Source: Toxorhynchites rutilus septentrionalis (taxonomy: Eukaryota; Arthropoda; Insecta; Diptera; Culicidae). Taken from it: a DNA stretch of 64,000 nucleotides. The stretch is taken from NCBI RefSeq assembly GCF_029784135.1, contig NC_073744.1, positions 71,660,593 to 71,724,592 on the forward strand. Reading direction: 5' to 3'. Positions within the stretch are counted from its first letter, which is position 1. The number at the start of each line of letters is the position of its first letter. Both the position numbers and the translations under genes were made by a program. The notes under the pieces are model-generated. The model did not search any database and was not told where the DNA came from. It saw only the letters and a list, made by a program, of their open reading frames with translations. Shown in pieces: positions 42,401 to 53,105 of this stretch.

Positions 42401-42470
42401 ATATATATATATTAGTTTCAACATAGGAAACACTTAAATTTTGTTCAATCTTTCTCTAATCTCGTTAGAG
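41774..42470 (+). repeat. 5' LTR region with ACTGCTGGTTTT repeats and (AT)n
   Basis: After about 45 bp shared with the 3' LTR come seven or so copies of AAAACTGCTGGTTTT-like motifs (41905-42310), spaced about 50-65 bp and alternating with ACTGTTGGTCTTGGT-like motifs. An (AT)n tract follows at 42356-42412. The 3' LTR lacks the repeats, so the array either expanded in the 5' LTR or lies between LTR and Gag. No clear primer binding site was identified. Confidence 0.6.
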
Positions 42471-42472
42471 CC

Positions 42473-45400
42473 ATGGAGTCAGTACGAGCTGTTAAGCCGT
42501 TTGATATAAACATTGAAGACAATCAACAAGCAACGGAGTGGGCTAAATGGAAAAGACAACTTGAATGCTATTTCAGTGCCTGTAATATAACGGATCAATC
42601 GGAAAAATTGGCAAAACTACTATTTCTTGGTGGTCCTGATTTGCAGGAGCTGCATGACAATTTGCCTGAAGCCAAACGAGTGCGTTTAGTGCTTAGTGAA
42701 CCTCCTTACTACGATACAGCTGTCGCTGCCTTCGATACTCATTTCGAACCCAAGCGTATGGTTGCATACGAACGGTATGTGTTTAGGCAGATGGCACAGA
42801 AACCATCTGAAAGGTTGTCTGATTTCACATTGAGGTTAAGAATACAAGCAAAACGATGTGATTTTTTGCCGAACGTGTTGGAGGAAATGATAATTGATCA
42901 GATAACAGAGAAGGGTAATTCAGATACGTTGCGAATGGAGATATTGAAAAGAGATGTACGGTCGTTGAATGAAATTATAGCTCTGGGTACCGCTATGTCT
43001 GAATCCAAAGTGAAATCGATGCAGATGACAAATAAAGGACATGCCTATCGAGAGGAAGTGATGGTTCAATCGGTGAAACAACAGCGTCGGGGTCATTTTG
43101 TGTATCCATCGCGTACTCCGGTCATGAACCGTGGAGTTTTAATGACATGCCACGCTTGTGGACATCCAGGGCATCTGAAGGCCAGCAAATGGTGTCCGGC
43201 AATAGGAAAAAAGTGCAATAGATGCCACCAAAATGGTCATTATGCGAAGTTTTGTTCTAAATTCAACCAACCCCAAAACCAAGAACCCTTGCATCGTCAC
43301 AAAAGATCGTTTTATGAGGCTGGGAGGACAGATTGGCACAACCCTCCAGCAAAACGTATCCGAACGGTAACAGAGAGCAACGTGGACTGCCAAGAAGATG
43401 CGAATATTTTTTATGCAATGGGACGCAACGTATTTCATTTCCGCATAGGAGGGGTCATAGTTCCGATGACCATAGATTCCGGAGCCGACGCAAACATAAT
43501 TCCAGTGCACATTTGGCGGCAGCTGAAACGAGTCGATGTTCAGGCTTATGATTTGTCCAGGCAACTTGATCGCATACTCAAAGCCTATGCAAGTAGTGAA
43601 CCGCTGAAAGTCAAGGGCATGTTCAATGCAGAAATAGAAGCGGGTGACAACACAACAAAAGCGAAGTTCTACGTTGTAGAGGGAGGTAAGCAATGTTTAC
43701 TAGGTGAAGAGACAGCTCGTGAATTGCAAGTTTTGAAAATTGGATTCAATGTTGGTGCCATCGATCAATCGCCAAAGGAGTTTCCCAAAGTGAAGGGGGT
43801 GCTGTTGGAAATTCCCATTGATCCAACAATACAGCTTGTTCAGCAACCTTATAGACGGGCCCCGATAACCCTGGAAGGCTTAATTGCGGAAAAGTTGCAG
43901 TTTTTGCTGGAGCAAGGCATTATAGAGCGTGTCACCCAACCATCTGCCTGGGTTTCCCCTTTGGTTCCTGTGCTTAAAGATTCAGGAGAAGTCCGACTTT
44001 GCGTTGATATGCGTCGAGCAAACCGAGCAGTTTTGAGAGAGAAGCATCCTCTTCCAGTCATCGAGGAGTTGCTAGGTAGCATCAACGGGGCTGTACGTTT
44101 CTCAAAGGTGGACATTAAAGACGCCTACCACCAAATCTAGATCTCGGAGCGATCGCGTGAGATAACAACCTTCATTTCGAAATACGGTTTATTCAGGTAA
44201 TAAAATCTTTGAAGTTGAATTGTATTTTGACCAAATTCGAATAAATCACTAACATAATTTTTTAATGTTTAATTGTCGTAGATATAAGAGGCTTATGTTT
44301 GGCGTTTGCTCAGCTCCAGAACTTTTCCAAAAGGTTATGGAAACAATAGTTGCGGGTTTAGAAGGAGTTATTGTATACCTTGATGACTTGGTGGTATTCG
44401 GAAAATCGGAAGAAGAACATGCAACGAGACTACAGACTCTTCTAGACAGGCTGGAAGAATACGGAATTTTGCTGAACTCAAGGAAATGTTTATTCAACGT
44501 TAACAAGCTCGAGTTTCTAGGACACGAATTGTCGGTAAAAGGAATCAGACCAACAGAGAGCAGGGTCAAAGCAATTGAACAGTTCCGTTCTCCTTCAAAC
44601 ATCGCTGAGCTGCGAAGTTTTTTAGGTCTGGTAACATACGTCGGTCGATTTGTTCCTAATTTAGCTAGTAAAACTGATCCCTTGCGAGATCTGCTACGGA
44701 AGGGAACGCTTTTCAAATGGAGTAACGTTCATCAAAACGCTTTTGATTCAATTAAGGCAGCAATATCATCAGTAGATTTTCTCCGATTTTTTGATCCCAA
44801 GGATACGAGTTTTCTCATCGTGGACGCAAGTCCTACTGGATTAGGGGCAGTTCTATTGCAAGCAAATAGTAGGAATGAAAAACGTATCATTGCCTTCGCC
44901 AGCAAAGCGTTGACCGACCTCGAGAGGAAATATTTTCAGACCGAGAGAGAGGCTTTGGCTCTTGTTTGGGCTATTGAAAAGTTTCGCTTATACTTGCTGG
45001 GAGCTACATTCAAACTCATCACCGACTGTAAACCTTTAGACTTTCTATTCAGTCCACGTTCCAAACCGTGTCCACGCATTGAAAGGTGGGTATTACGAGT
45101 GCAATCATACAGGTTTGATGTCATATACCAGCCTGGAGCTACAAACCTGGCTGATGCGTTATCCCGACTGTCAGTTTCTAAGCCAGAGCCTTTTGACGAT
45201 GTGCATGAAGCATTCATAAAAGCTTTGGTAGCTACGACCGTGCCGAAGGCAGTTACAGTCCAAGAAATAGAGAAGCACACAGAGCAAGACACATCACTTC
45301 AGGAGCTTATATCAGTTCTCGATGGAGCTAAATGGACGGGAACTGTAAAATGTTTCAAATCGTTCGAATCAGAATTGTATCGATCTGGAAACATTCTGAT

Positions 45401-45557
45401 GAGAGGAAACCGTCTAATTGTACTAGAAGCCCTGCGATCACGGGTACTTGAGCTCGCTCACAAAACACACCTTGGAATCGTATCAATGAAAAGGCGACTG
45501 CGACAGAAGGTGTGGTGGCCAGGAATCGACAAACAGGTAGAAATGTTAGTAAAAAAA
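42473..45557 (+). pseudogene. Gypsy Gag-protease-RT-RNase H and start of integrase
   Basis: From ATG 42473: Gag-like region, two zinc knuckles (CHACGHPGHLKASKWC, CNRCHQNGHYAKFC; residues about 225-260), protease with TIDSGADANII (residue about 340), reverse transcriptase with VRLCVDMRRANRAV and FSKVDIKDAYHQI, a TAG stop (44138-44140) where the family usually has Glu, an intron-like gap (44197-44281), then YLDDLVVFGKS with the catalytic Asp pair, RNase H (FLIVDASPTGLGAVLL, TEREALALVWAIEKF, LADALSR), and the integrase zinc domain to the family III insertion. Otherwise the frame is open, so this is a fairly young copy. Not intact. Confidence 0.88.
44197..44281 (+). other. Spliceosome-type intron in gypsy reverse transcriptase
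   Basis: GTAATAAA donor after ATTCAG, a CACTAAC branch-like sequence about 32 bp before the end, a T-rich tract, and a GTCGTAG acceptor. It contains stops and a length not divisible by three (85). Joining the flanks gives GLFR/YKRLMFGV in frame, the normal family sequence with no residue lost or gained. Introns within LTR-retrotransposon Pol are unusual because spliced RNA is the template for new copies. Confidence 0.8.
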
Positions 45558-46636
45558 CAGGAAGTGGGTTATATCTATGGTATAACCGCAAGGGTGACGT
45601 AGGACTATCGTTGATTTAGAGATCATTTGTATGAAGTTGAATCTGAATTCATTCTGAATGAATGAATATTTGGAGAACTTCGAAAACGAGAGCGTTACGT
45701 TGGAGGCACAAGGTTTTATGCATCCAATATTGGATACGGAAATATCCTACTGATGGGGAAGAATAATCTTCAGAAGCTATCCTGTTGATTGCGATTGATT
45801 GAAAAATCACAAAACCTAATGTATTTGGTCACAGTGTTACATGGATAGAAAACATTAAAATAAACTCTTTCATATGAATGTAATTTTAAATTCCCAGAGG
45901 AACTGGCAGATTATTTTCAGTAACGATTAGATATTTCCACATTTTCCTCGATACTGGAAGCCCACCAGTGGTTAATGCTAACTCGATAACCATCTGTTAA
46001 TAGCACTTGATTGAAACATATTTGGTCACAGTGTTACATGGATAGAAAACATTCAAATATACTCATTCACATGAATGTATTTTTAAATTCCTAGAGGATC
46101 TGGCAGATTATTTTCCGGATCTTTCTCGATCCAAACGGAAAGAATTCCGTGCGTGTATGTGTGTGTGTGTAGCGGCTGCTTCGAGATCTTCCCGGGGAAC
46201 CGTTTGTAGCATCACTCTCCTCCTGATGGATTCCCTTCTGGCCTAAGGTGCACAAACAGGCTCTTGGTGACACCGTTCATCCGCGCTTTCATGATAAATG
46301 AAGAGCTTCACCACAACAGCGACAACATGCTCCAAACGCTGTTCAATTAGAACTGAGTGGATTTCCGAGCGGCGCTCGCTTATATACCGATTGGTGATTT
46401 CAATAGCCTATTTTGAAATCAAATTTAAGACTATTGAAACAAGTTTTTGGATCAGAAAGTAACAAGTATAGAATGCGTAGACATTTTATCTTTCGAATGA
46501 AGTGTTTATCATACCATTTCGTTCAGTTGTTTAGGAGCTATTAACACTCAAAATCTCGGTCTCCGGCGTAACGCTTTCGTTTTCGAAACTTTGATTTTAC
46601 ACCTCGGTATAGAAATGAAAGACGTAGTCCTACGTC
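45558..46636 (-). mobile_element. Family III element in gypsy integrase
   Basis: CAGGAAGTGGGTTATATC at 45558 to GACGTAGTCCTACGTC at 46636, reverse orientation to 30275-32343 and without the 968-bp MITE. AAAAAAA precedes it (45551-45557) and AAAA follows (46637-46640). Removing the element plus one AAAA restores the integrase frame across VKK/CKSC, so the target duplication is four A. It contains the H3-like remnant on the minus strand. Confidence 0.9.
46100..46395 (-). pseudogene. Histone H3-like pseudogene with promoter (second copy)
   Basis: The minus strand has CCAATCGGTATATAAG at 46394-46379 and then the same blocks as 30517-30830: CACCTTAGGCCAGAAGG, CATCAGGAGGAGAGTG and ACGGTTCCCCGGGAAGATCT, with a CACACA stretch. 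Downstream it differs from the other copy (GAATTCTTTCCGTTTGGATC), so the H3 ELLIRKLPFQ block is less clear here. Non-functional. Confidence 0.4.
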
Positions 46637-47668
46637 AAAATGCAAATCCTGTACAATTGTATCAGCACTTGACCCTCCGGAACCTCTAAAATCCACAAAC
46701 ATGCCAGAAAGACCATGGATGGACTTATCTGCAGACTTCGTCGGACCGTTGCCATCCGGAGATAATCTTTTGGTCATCGTAGATTATTTTAGCCGGTTTA
46801 TAGAGGTTGTCGTTCTGAAACAAACCACTGCAAGTTTGACAGTCAAAGCCTTGCATGAGACATTTTGCCGCTTTGGAATGCCGGAGAGCCTAAACACAGA
46901 TAATGGTCCCCAATTCAGAAGCGATGAATTCAAAAATTTCTGTGATCATTATGGTATCAAACTTCGTAATAGTATACCATATTGGCCTCAAGCGAACGGT
47001 GAAGTGGAGCGAGTGAATGGAATGTTGAAAAAGCATTTAAAGATAAGCCAGGTGGAGGACACAGACTGGAAGTGGGATCTCCGAATGTGTGTACTGACGT
47101 ATAATTCAACACCTCACTCAACCACCGGGGTGGCACCTTCCGTATTGATGTTTGGTCGGGTTATGAAGGATAAATTACCATCTATTTCAGTAGATTCAGG
47201 AAAAATTTTGGAAGAAGTGAAGGACAGAGATAGAGAACAGAAACAGAAAAGCGAAGAATACGCAAATGTTAGACGACATGCAAGGAATAGTAATCTTCAA
47301 TCTGGTGATATAGTTGTTGTGAAGAGACCAATGAAAGAACACAAGCTCGCATCCAACTTCAGCCCAGAGGAGTGGAAAATTATTGATAAGAACGGATCCG
47401 ACGTAACGCTGCGTTCCAAGATATCAGATCGAGTAATTCATAGAAATACAGCTCATTTAAAACGGCTTCATTCACGAGACGATGAGGATGTCCAGATATC
47501 TTCAGAAGACGATGGTGCCGAGGGTGTCCAGGATCAGGTAGCTTTTCGAAGTGAAGTATTGGTTAACAATTCACCTATTTCCGTCGGAGAACATACTCGT
47601 CCAATAAGTCAGAAGAAACAGCCTACGCATTTGAGTGATTTCCAAGTAAATAGTGTTCATTCATTTTG
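46637..47668 (+). pseudogene. Gypsy integrase core and C-terminus
   Basis: Continues Pol after the family III element: CKSCTIV completes the zinc domain, then PWMDLSADFVGPLP, LNTDNGPQFRSDEF and ANGEVERVNG give the D, D and E of the DDE integrase core. A basic/acidic C-terminal tail ends at the stop 47666-47668. It carries no internal stop. Integrase inserts the cDNA copy into the host genome; here the frame is interrupted only by the inserted element and the two upstream lesions. Confidence 0.87.
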
Positions 47669-47850
47669 AGAAAGTGAGGGATGTAGAGTAGTACTTAACC
47701 CACCCTCCCGGTGTTAAACCATATCAGCAACAGAGTAGTGACATAAATGTATATAGCCAGATGATAGTAGCCACAGGGAGAACTGTCAATAATAAACTCT
47801 CTTTTGTGTTTCATACGAATCGATATAGACGTGTTTTTGAATTTAAAAGA
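47668..47850 (+). repeat. Polypurine tract and 3' LTR
   Basis: GAGAAAGTGAGGGA (47668-47681), the plus-strand primer site, directly precedes TGTAGAGTAGTACTTAACCC, the LTR start shared with 41774. AATAAA occurs near 47790. The LTR end is unclear because the flank of the older gypsy relic resumes around 47845 without a recognisable duplication. Confidence 0.7.
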
Positions 47851-48594
47851 TCCGGATACAACAGTAATCATCAAACCCATAGTTGATAAACAAGCAACAA
47901 CTATAGCGCGAGCATTTGTCGAGAACTTTATTCTCATTTACGGAATTCCAAAAATAGTGCAAACTGATCAAGGAACCGAATATAAGAATGAATTATTCGA
48001 AAAACTGTCTACGTTACTGAAGTTGCATCATAATTTCTCCACACCCTATCACCCTCAAACCATAGGAAGTTTGGAACGCAATCATCGGTGCTCAACGAGT
48101 ATGTAAGGCAATTTGTCAACCAAGCACATAGTGATTGGGATGAATGGTTACCTTACTATGCTTTTTGTTACAATACAACACCTCACGGACTTTGCTTATA
48201 CTCCATACGAATTAATTTTTGGTACAAATGCTAACTTGCACCAAAATTTGAAATCAGCTACATACATCGAACCAATATATAATATAGACCAATACCACAA
48301 AGAATTACAATAAAAATTAAATCTTGCATCCAACACAGCTAAGGAAATAATAAACAGAGTTAGAAGTAAAAGAAACGAAGCACAGAACAAGATATCAAAC
48401 CCCATAGAGGTTAATATTAATGATTTAGTTATGCTTACGAACGAAAACAGAAAAAAGTTGGATAAAATATACGATGGACCGTTTATAGTCAAAAACATAG
48501 ACCATCCTAATGTAACAATTCAGGATGAGAAATTATTGAAAACACACACTGTACATAAAAATAGACTAATAATGTACAAGCACCACCTCACCTA
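47850..48594 (+). pseudogene. Gypsy-type relic: integrase core, second part
   Basis: Resumes the relic of 41139-41773: LKDPDTTVIIKPIVDK, VQTDQGTEYKNELF (second catalytic Asp) and TPYHPQTIGSLER (catalytic Glu), followed after frameshifts by WDEWLPYYAFCYNTTPH-like sequence, FAYTPYELIFGTNA, and a C-terminal domain ending near 48594. Several frameshifts and a stop show a longer decay than in the younger gypsy element that split it. Confidence 0.8.
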
Positions 48595-48783
48595 AGGAGG
48601 AAGGGGTCATACATTTAATGTGAAAACATAAGCAATGTAAATATATACTTTATTACACGTAATACATGAACAAGAACATTGTAAATAAAATCACACTTGA
48701 AATTATAATTTTTTTATCCACTTTTATGGTTCAGCCAAAATAATAAATAAAATAAATACACAAAATAATTAAAAAGAAAAAAA
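48595..48783 (+). other. Possible 3' LTR remnant of the gypsy relic
   Basis: AAGGAGGAAGGGG (about 48594-48606) could be a polypurine tract followed by TCATACATTTAATG. AT-rich sequence with AATAAA motifs follows to the family I insertion at 48784. No matching 5' LTR was found. Confidence 0.4.
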
Positions 48784-48960
48784 GACGGGTGGGTAATGTC
48801 GGGGACATAACCGGAGTGACGTAGGACTATACAAAGGGGACAGCTTTTATTAAATATATATTTTAAATATATTGTTTTATTTTCTTCTCCTACGTGAATA
48901 CCTACCTATCTACCTGAGAAATGGATTAGTTTACTGTTTACTCTTTATGAATATGTTGAT

Positions 48961-48976
48961 GGTTCTGAAAAGAACC
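48961..48976 (-). promoter_or_regulatory. Histone mRNA 3' stem-loop (H2A-2), consensus
   Basis: Minus strand GGTTCTTTTCAGAACC, perfect, 3' of the H2A-2 pseudogene. Confidence 0.87.
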
Positions 48977-49189
48977 TTTGGTGTTGTGTTTTTGTTATCA
49001 CTCGATATTCCCATCTTGTTCGGTTAAACCTTCCTGTTTAGCTATTGCGTTTGCCACTCGCCACAGCTTTCACAGTTGGAAAATTTCTTCCCATCCAGCT
49101 TGTGACATGTTGTTCAGTAAATTACATTTAATGCGACGTGCCGGAGAAACACTTTGCCACTCACTGAAACTAATTGTTGCCTTGATGAG

Positions 49190-49446
49190 CGCCGAACCGA
49201 AGCTGCTCTGTTCTTGATGCGGGTTTTCTGATTGTCGTGAGCACCTTTGCAAGCCAACTCGAGCACTCCGACGGCCGAAACTCTATAATCGCTGTTAGGT
49301 ATACTGGTGCTCCGGCACCAATCCGTTCGGCCTAGTTACCCTTGCGGAGCAATCAGTGAATGCGACCAACAGGGAACTGGAGACCTGCACGGTTCGAGTG
49401 AGACTTTGCCTTTCCCTTAACTTGTCCTCCTTTGTTACGTCCACGA
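49190..49446 (-). pseudogene. Histone H2A pseudogene (type 2)
   Basis: The minus strand reads [29 protein letters not shown], stop, LLRKGN, stop, AERIGAGAPVYLTAIIEF, then in another frame VLELACKGAHDNQKT. It has the same two stops and lost start codon as the copies at 4960 and 6462, so these lesions were fixed in the master element. The TATA box is at 49523-49517. Confidence 0.87.
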
Positions 49447-49699
49447 TGCCGATGCCGTACAACCACACGGGTTTACGGTTTGAAAGAAAATAAGATATTT
49501 TTTTGGGGTCCGTGTGTTTTATACTCTAGCGGTACACACTCACAGGATAGAGACAAATCAGCAGACTCAGCCAAAGAGGCGAGTCCAACGAGACGAACGA
49601 ATGAGCGTTAAAAGGGAGCGATGGCAAAAAAATACATTCATTATGATTTGTTCGCTCGTTGGATTCACATGCAGGCTAAAAAGGGTCCTTTTCAGGATC
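49447..49699. promoter_or_regulatory. Divergent H2A/H2B promoter and H2B hairpin
   Basis: TTTTATA at 49517-49523 is the minus-strand TATA box of H2A-2. To the right lie CGAACGAATGAGCG, then the H2B leader (ATTCATTATGATTTGTTCGC), and, after the deleted coding region, the H2B hairpin GGTCCTTTTCAGGATC at 49684-49699 on the plus strand. Confidence 0.65.
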
Positions 49700-50293
49700 A
49701 CAAAATTATCTTCAATCTAAAGAGTTTATTGTTTTGTTATCACTCGATATCCCCATCTTGTTCGGCTAAACCTTCCTGTTTAGCGATTTGTTGCCACTCG
49801 CCACAGCTTTCACAGTTGGAAAATTTCTTCCCATCCAGCTTTGTGACATGTTGTACAGTAAATTACATTCAATGCGACGTGCCGAAGCGCCACTCAGTGT
49901 CGCATTGGAGGCGATTTTAACATGTAATTGAACATTTGCGATGACAGTGGTACAGTGTCGACTTTCAATGTGAGGTCATAATTTGGATCTCTATGTTTAC
50001 AAAAATGTCCAACTAAATAAGTCGCATTACATGTCCGTCCAATTAGCTAAATGTCGAACTAATTGTAAATTACTGTACGTTCAATCTGGAAACAATTTAA
50101 GAATTGGTGAAAATTGAATAATCTGGAAAGTTCCCAACTATCAATAAGCTCAGAACAACTGCCAAATTCACATACTCATCAGATCCTGGCAAACAAATTA
50201 TGAAAAAATCAATTTGTGTTTTATTATTATTTTGGATAATGTTTTAGAAAGCATTGAACTGTATTTCCTAAACTCTTTTTTGGAAGGTTTAAT

Positions 50294-50309
50294 GGCCCTG
50301 AAAAGCGCC
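50294..50309 (-). promoter_or_regulatory. Histone mRNA 3' stem-loop (H2A-1)
   Basis: Minus strand GGCGCTTTTCAGGGCC, as at 33328; one stem mismatch from consensus. Confidence 0.78.
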
Positions 50310-50540
50310 TTGTTTAATGGAATGGTTCCAATTTAGAAAACTTTGTACTCGTGGTTTTGAAAAAAAAAACTATTCGAACGCCCTCGATGCCGCCTTGTTC
50401 TGGATTTGCCACCAAAGCAGTTTGTATAAAGAACAAACTTTTTTCTTCTGCTACCTGATGCCGTTTTGCGATTGCGTTTGCCACTCGCCACTCGCTGCAA
50501 CTGCCTGTTGTCTTGATGTCCACCGAACCGAATGTGTTCT

Positions 50541-50754
50541 GTTCCGAATGCGGGTTTTCTTATCGTCGCGAGCAGCTTTGCCAGCTAACTCGATCACTTC
50601 GGCGGCCGAAACTATATAACGCCGGCTAGGTGGACTGGTGCACTGGTACTAACGCGCTCGGCCTAGCTACCCTTGCGGGGAACTCCAGATCAACACGGTT
50701 CGAGCGGGATTTTGCCTTTCCCTTCACTTTTCCTCCTTTACCATGTCCAGACAT
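50541..50754 (-). pseudogene. Histone H2A pseudogene (type 1)
   Basis: Minus-strand ATG at 50754 opens [20 protein letters not shown], followed by the same internal deletion as at 3813, then RKG and VIELAGKAARDDKKTRIRNR in later frames. Non-functional. Confidence 0.85.
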
Positions 50755-51257
50755 GGCTGCTTGGGTTGGTTTGTTGATGTGTTGTGATGCGAACCGATGT
50801 GGTGTACGGTTTGGATGAGAATGAACCTTACGGCAGCGGAGCGGGGATTTTTAAGCTGACTGGCTGGCTCGAGAATTACGCATGTGTGAGACTGCGACCA
50901 ATGTTTCGTTCATTTTTTTTCTTTTTCCTTTCCAATCGTGCTTCATTCTATTTCGCTGCTGCTCTGGTTGCCCGTTTTGGTCGGTACGATCTGAGGAGCA
51001 CAAAATGGACCAATCAAAAATGGGCACATAGTGCATTTTGACAATGCTTGACAATTTCACAATTATTCAATTATTTATCTCAAGAAAAATGAAATGTTAT
51101 TTGTTATGATAGATGCGTAGATATATTTCCTATCAATTGATGCAAAAACTTTTGCGATCTATTGAGAAATGCCAAATCTTGCATTTTTTCATACTTGTTC
51201 AGTGCCTAGATTTCCATTTCACCCCCTATATCTTCCGGTTAGACGTAGTCCTACGTC

Positions 51258-52395
51258 AAAAAGTTTCTGTTATTATATTTCACCTATTATACATTAAAAT
51301 GCAGTACTCAATAAATAGGAAATTTTAATGTCACAAAGCTAAAAACTTATAATTGTAAGGTCAGACGAACTCCCTAGTTAAATACGTACGATTAATTCCA
51401 TGTCATTACATCAATCTCCAAAAGGGGGAAGGTGTAATATGACTACTAGACCACCCGCGCGATAATAAACAAAATTCTAAATTGTTCAATGCCCCTAAGG
51501 CAATAAATCCCCCACGAAGACGCCGAGCAACGCAAGCATAAGTATTATTCGACTACAAGCCTCTTTACTGGGCCAAGGGTCTGTTTATTATTTATGGTTG
51601 CGTAACTCGATGCGAACCAAGCGTGATTGTACATTTGCTTTCTTTCCACTTTGCCGCTAGCCTCGGCAAGGCCACGAATAGTAAACACATGTGCAAGAAC
51701 CCCGCTGGGTGCCGGTCTTCCTTGTTATTAATTCTGGCATACGGAAGAGATGTTCCGCACATGGTTTTCTTTAGAGTGCGTCTGACCACGCCTAGAAATT
51801 ATGATATGTAAAATAGCTAGGTACATAGAAAATAAGACAATTGAATAAAACCAAACGTGCGGCACTTGGGCCACACAGTCGAGAAAGCTACACCAAACGT
51901 AGCAGTTAATTATCTCCATCCGAAAGACTGAGGCAGTGACTTGTTTACATATTGCAGTTTAATAATGTTGATTTCAAGCATTTTTAATTTACAACCCGAT
52001 ATCAGTACAATTGCTACGGCAGCAATTTCAATACTCACATCGTCATCCAGTTTCCTAACGTTTTTGATGGTAAATAAATACAATAAACATTCAATCCAAA
52101 TACTCGCCGATTGTTTGGACCGATTGCATTGAATCGAACGTTCACTTCACCGTGTAACAGCACATTCGTCACAACATTTGTCGATTCTTCGGGTCAAATG
52201 TTTGAGTCCAACATTCGAGTGAAACGTTGGACGAATCGTGTAGCGCCCGCATTAGTACTCAACGGAAACTTTTGTCTCGGGGTCATTCACTTATTTAAAA
52301 CTTTTCCAAGCAGAAAACCCACAAGCATATGAATTGAATGAATTCAACAACAAAATGACTTTCACTTCAAATTATGGAGAACTTCAAGCGGTCTG
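51258..52395. other. Unassigned sequence right of family I
   Basis: No gene recognised. It contains the right half of the candidate split MITE (about 52110-52252). Short open frames have no recognisable homology. Confidence 0.4.
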
Positions 52396-53105
52396 AATAA
52401 ATATTTGCGCAACTCACCTTCTCGAGCGTTGATCCAAGAATGAGGAGATGTGGAGGAAAGTCGAGACACGAGAGTGTGTGTGCGCGAGGACGAGTTCGGC
52501 TCGATGTGTGTGTTAAGACATTGTCCGTTCTGCCGCTGTTTGCTCACACGATAGCAACGGGGGACAAGGTCTGAATTAAGTTCTATTTACACTTTTACTC
52601 TATATGCCACACAATATTGTCTCTAGAAGACATTAGTTAATTTGCGCTCGAGGATTCGAATGATTGTTACATTGTATTTTTAATATTGGGCCAATACTAT
52701 ACAATAGATAAGCATATTTTTGTGGATATGGTTTGAATTACAACCACAAATTCAAAGCTGAAATAAACAAATTGAGTTATCACAGTTCCGTTGATGGGGA
52801 GAACTGGGACTATATTCACTCAATTCAACGGTCTATCAAGCCAGTTATCGTTTTTAAACTCATTAAATTTTGCGCCGTAATATACTATTTGTTCACATCA
52901 ATTGAAATAAACTTCAAAACCTCAAAGTATGTTTAATGTGATGCGCTATTCAACAACACAAATTAAAATAAGCATTGAATAAGCTATCAAACTTTGTTCA
53001 AAAGTTATTAATGAATTTTAGTTTCCTCCGATATGATTGTGAAGACATTTGAAGACATTTTTTCGTATTATGTGAAGATATTTTTAAAAATCACCTGGCA
53101 TCCCT
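52396..53105. other. Unassigned sequence with a possible 5' exon on the minus strand
   Basis: On the minus strand, 52560-52420 is GC-richer with CT/CA-rich sequence and ends in GAGAAGGTGAGTTGCG, a good splice-donor context, which would fit a non-coding first exon. No downstream partner was found on that strand. The rest is AT-rich hAT-type flank with GAAGACAT motifs near 53040. Confidence 0.3.

Larger units (their letters stand above)
41774..47850 (+). mobile_element. Ty3/gypsy LTR retrotransposon with intron in RT
   Basis: The 5' LTR begins TGTAGAGTAGTACTTAA at 41774; the 3' LTR begins with the same sequence at 47682 after a purine tract. A single Gag-Pol reading region starts at 42473. It carries one nonsense change (44138), an 85-bp intron-like segment (44197-44281), and a family III insertion in integrase (45558-46636). 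The LTRs diverge after AAACCATAT, and the 3' LTR boundary near 47850 is approximate. It is inserted within the integrase of an older gypsy relic. Confidence 0.85.
48784..51257 (-). mobile_element. Family I histone-carrying transposon, most complete copy
   Basis: GACGGGTGGGTAATGTCGGG at 48784 to GACGTAGTCCTACGTC at 51257 (2474 bp), with A runs on both sides. On the minus strand: H2A-1 promoter and pseudogene (50754 down), its hairpin (50294-50309), spacer, H2B hairpin (49684-49699), divergent promoter (TATA at 49517-49523), H2A-2 pseudogene, consensus hairpin (48961-48976). All parts of the family consensus except the H2B coding segment are present. Confidence 0.88.
40776..52252. mobile_element. 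Candidate MITE ends split by later insertions
   Basis: Left GGCCGGCACCACACGATGCT, right reversed ATGCGGGCGCTACACGATTC. Both are followed inside by TTCGAA/CGAATGTT-type short palindromes and sequence rich in ATTCGA. They look like the two halves of one short inverted-repeat element opened by the gypsy insertion. The match is imperfect. Confidence 0.4.

Noticed and set aside
42356..42412. Possible origin or promoter in (AT)n
   Set aside because: A plain dinucleotide tract in an LTR region; no other support.
42473..44140. A 555-codon protein ending at 44140 as a complete gene
   Set aside because: The stop is a single nonsense change in reverse transcriptase; the same frame continues with conserved sequence to the intron and beyond.
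48978..49217. Repeated 79-codon frames (also 5190-5429, 6768-7007)
   Set aside because: Antisense to H2A-2 pseudogene and its 3' spacer in each family I copy; repeated because the element is repeated.
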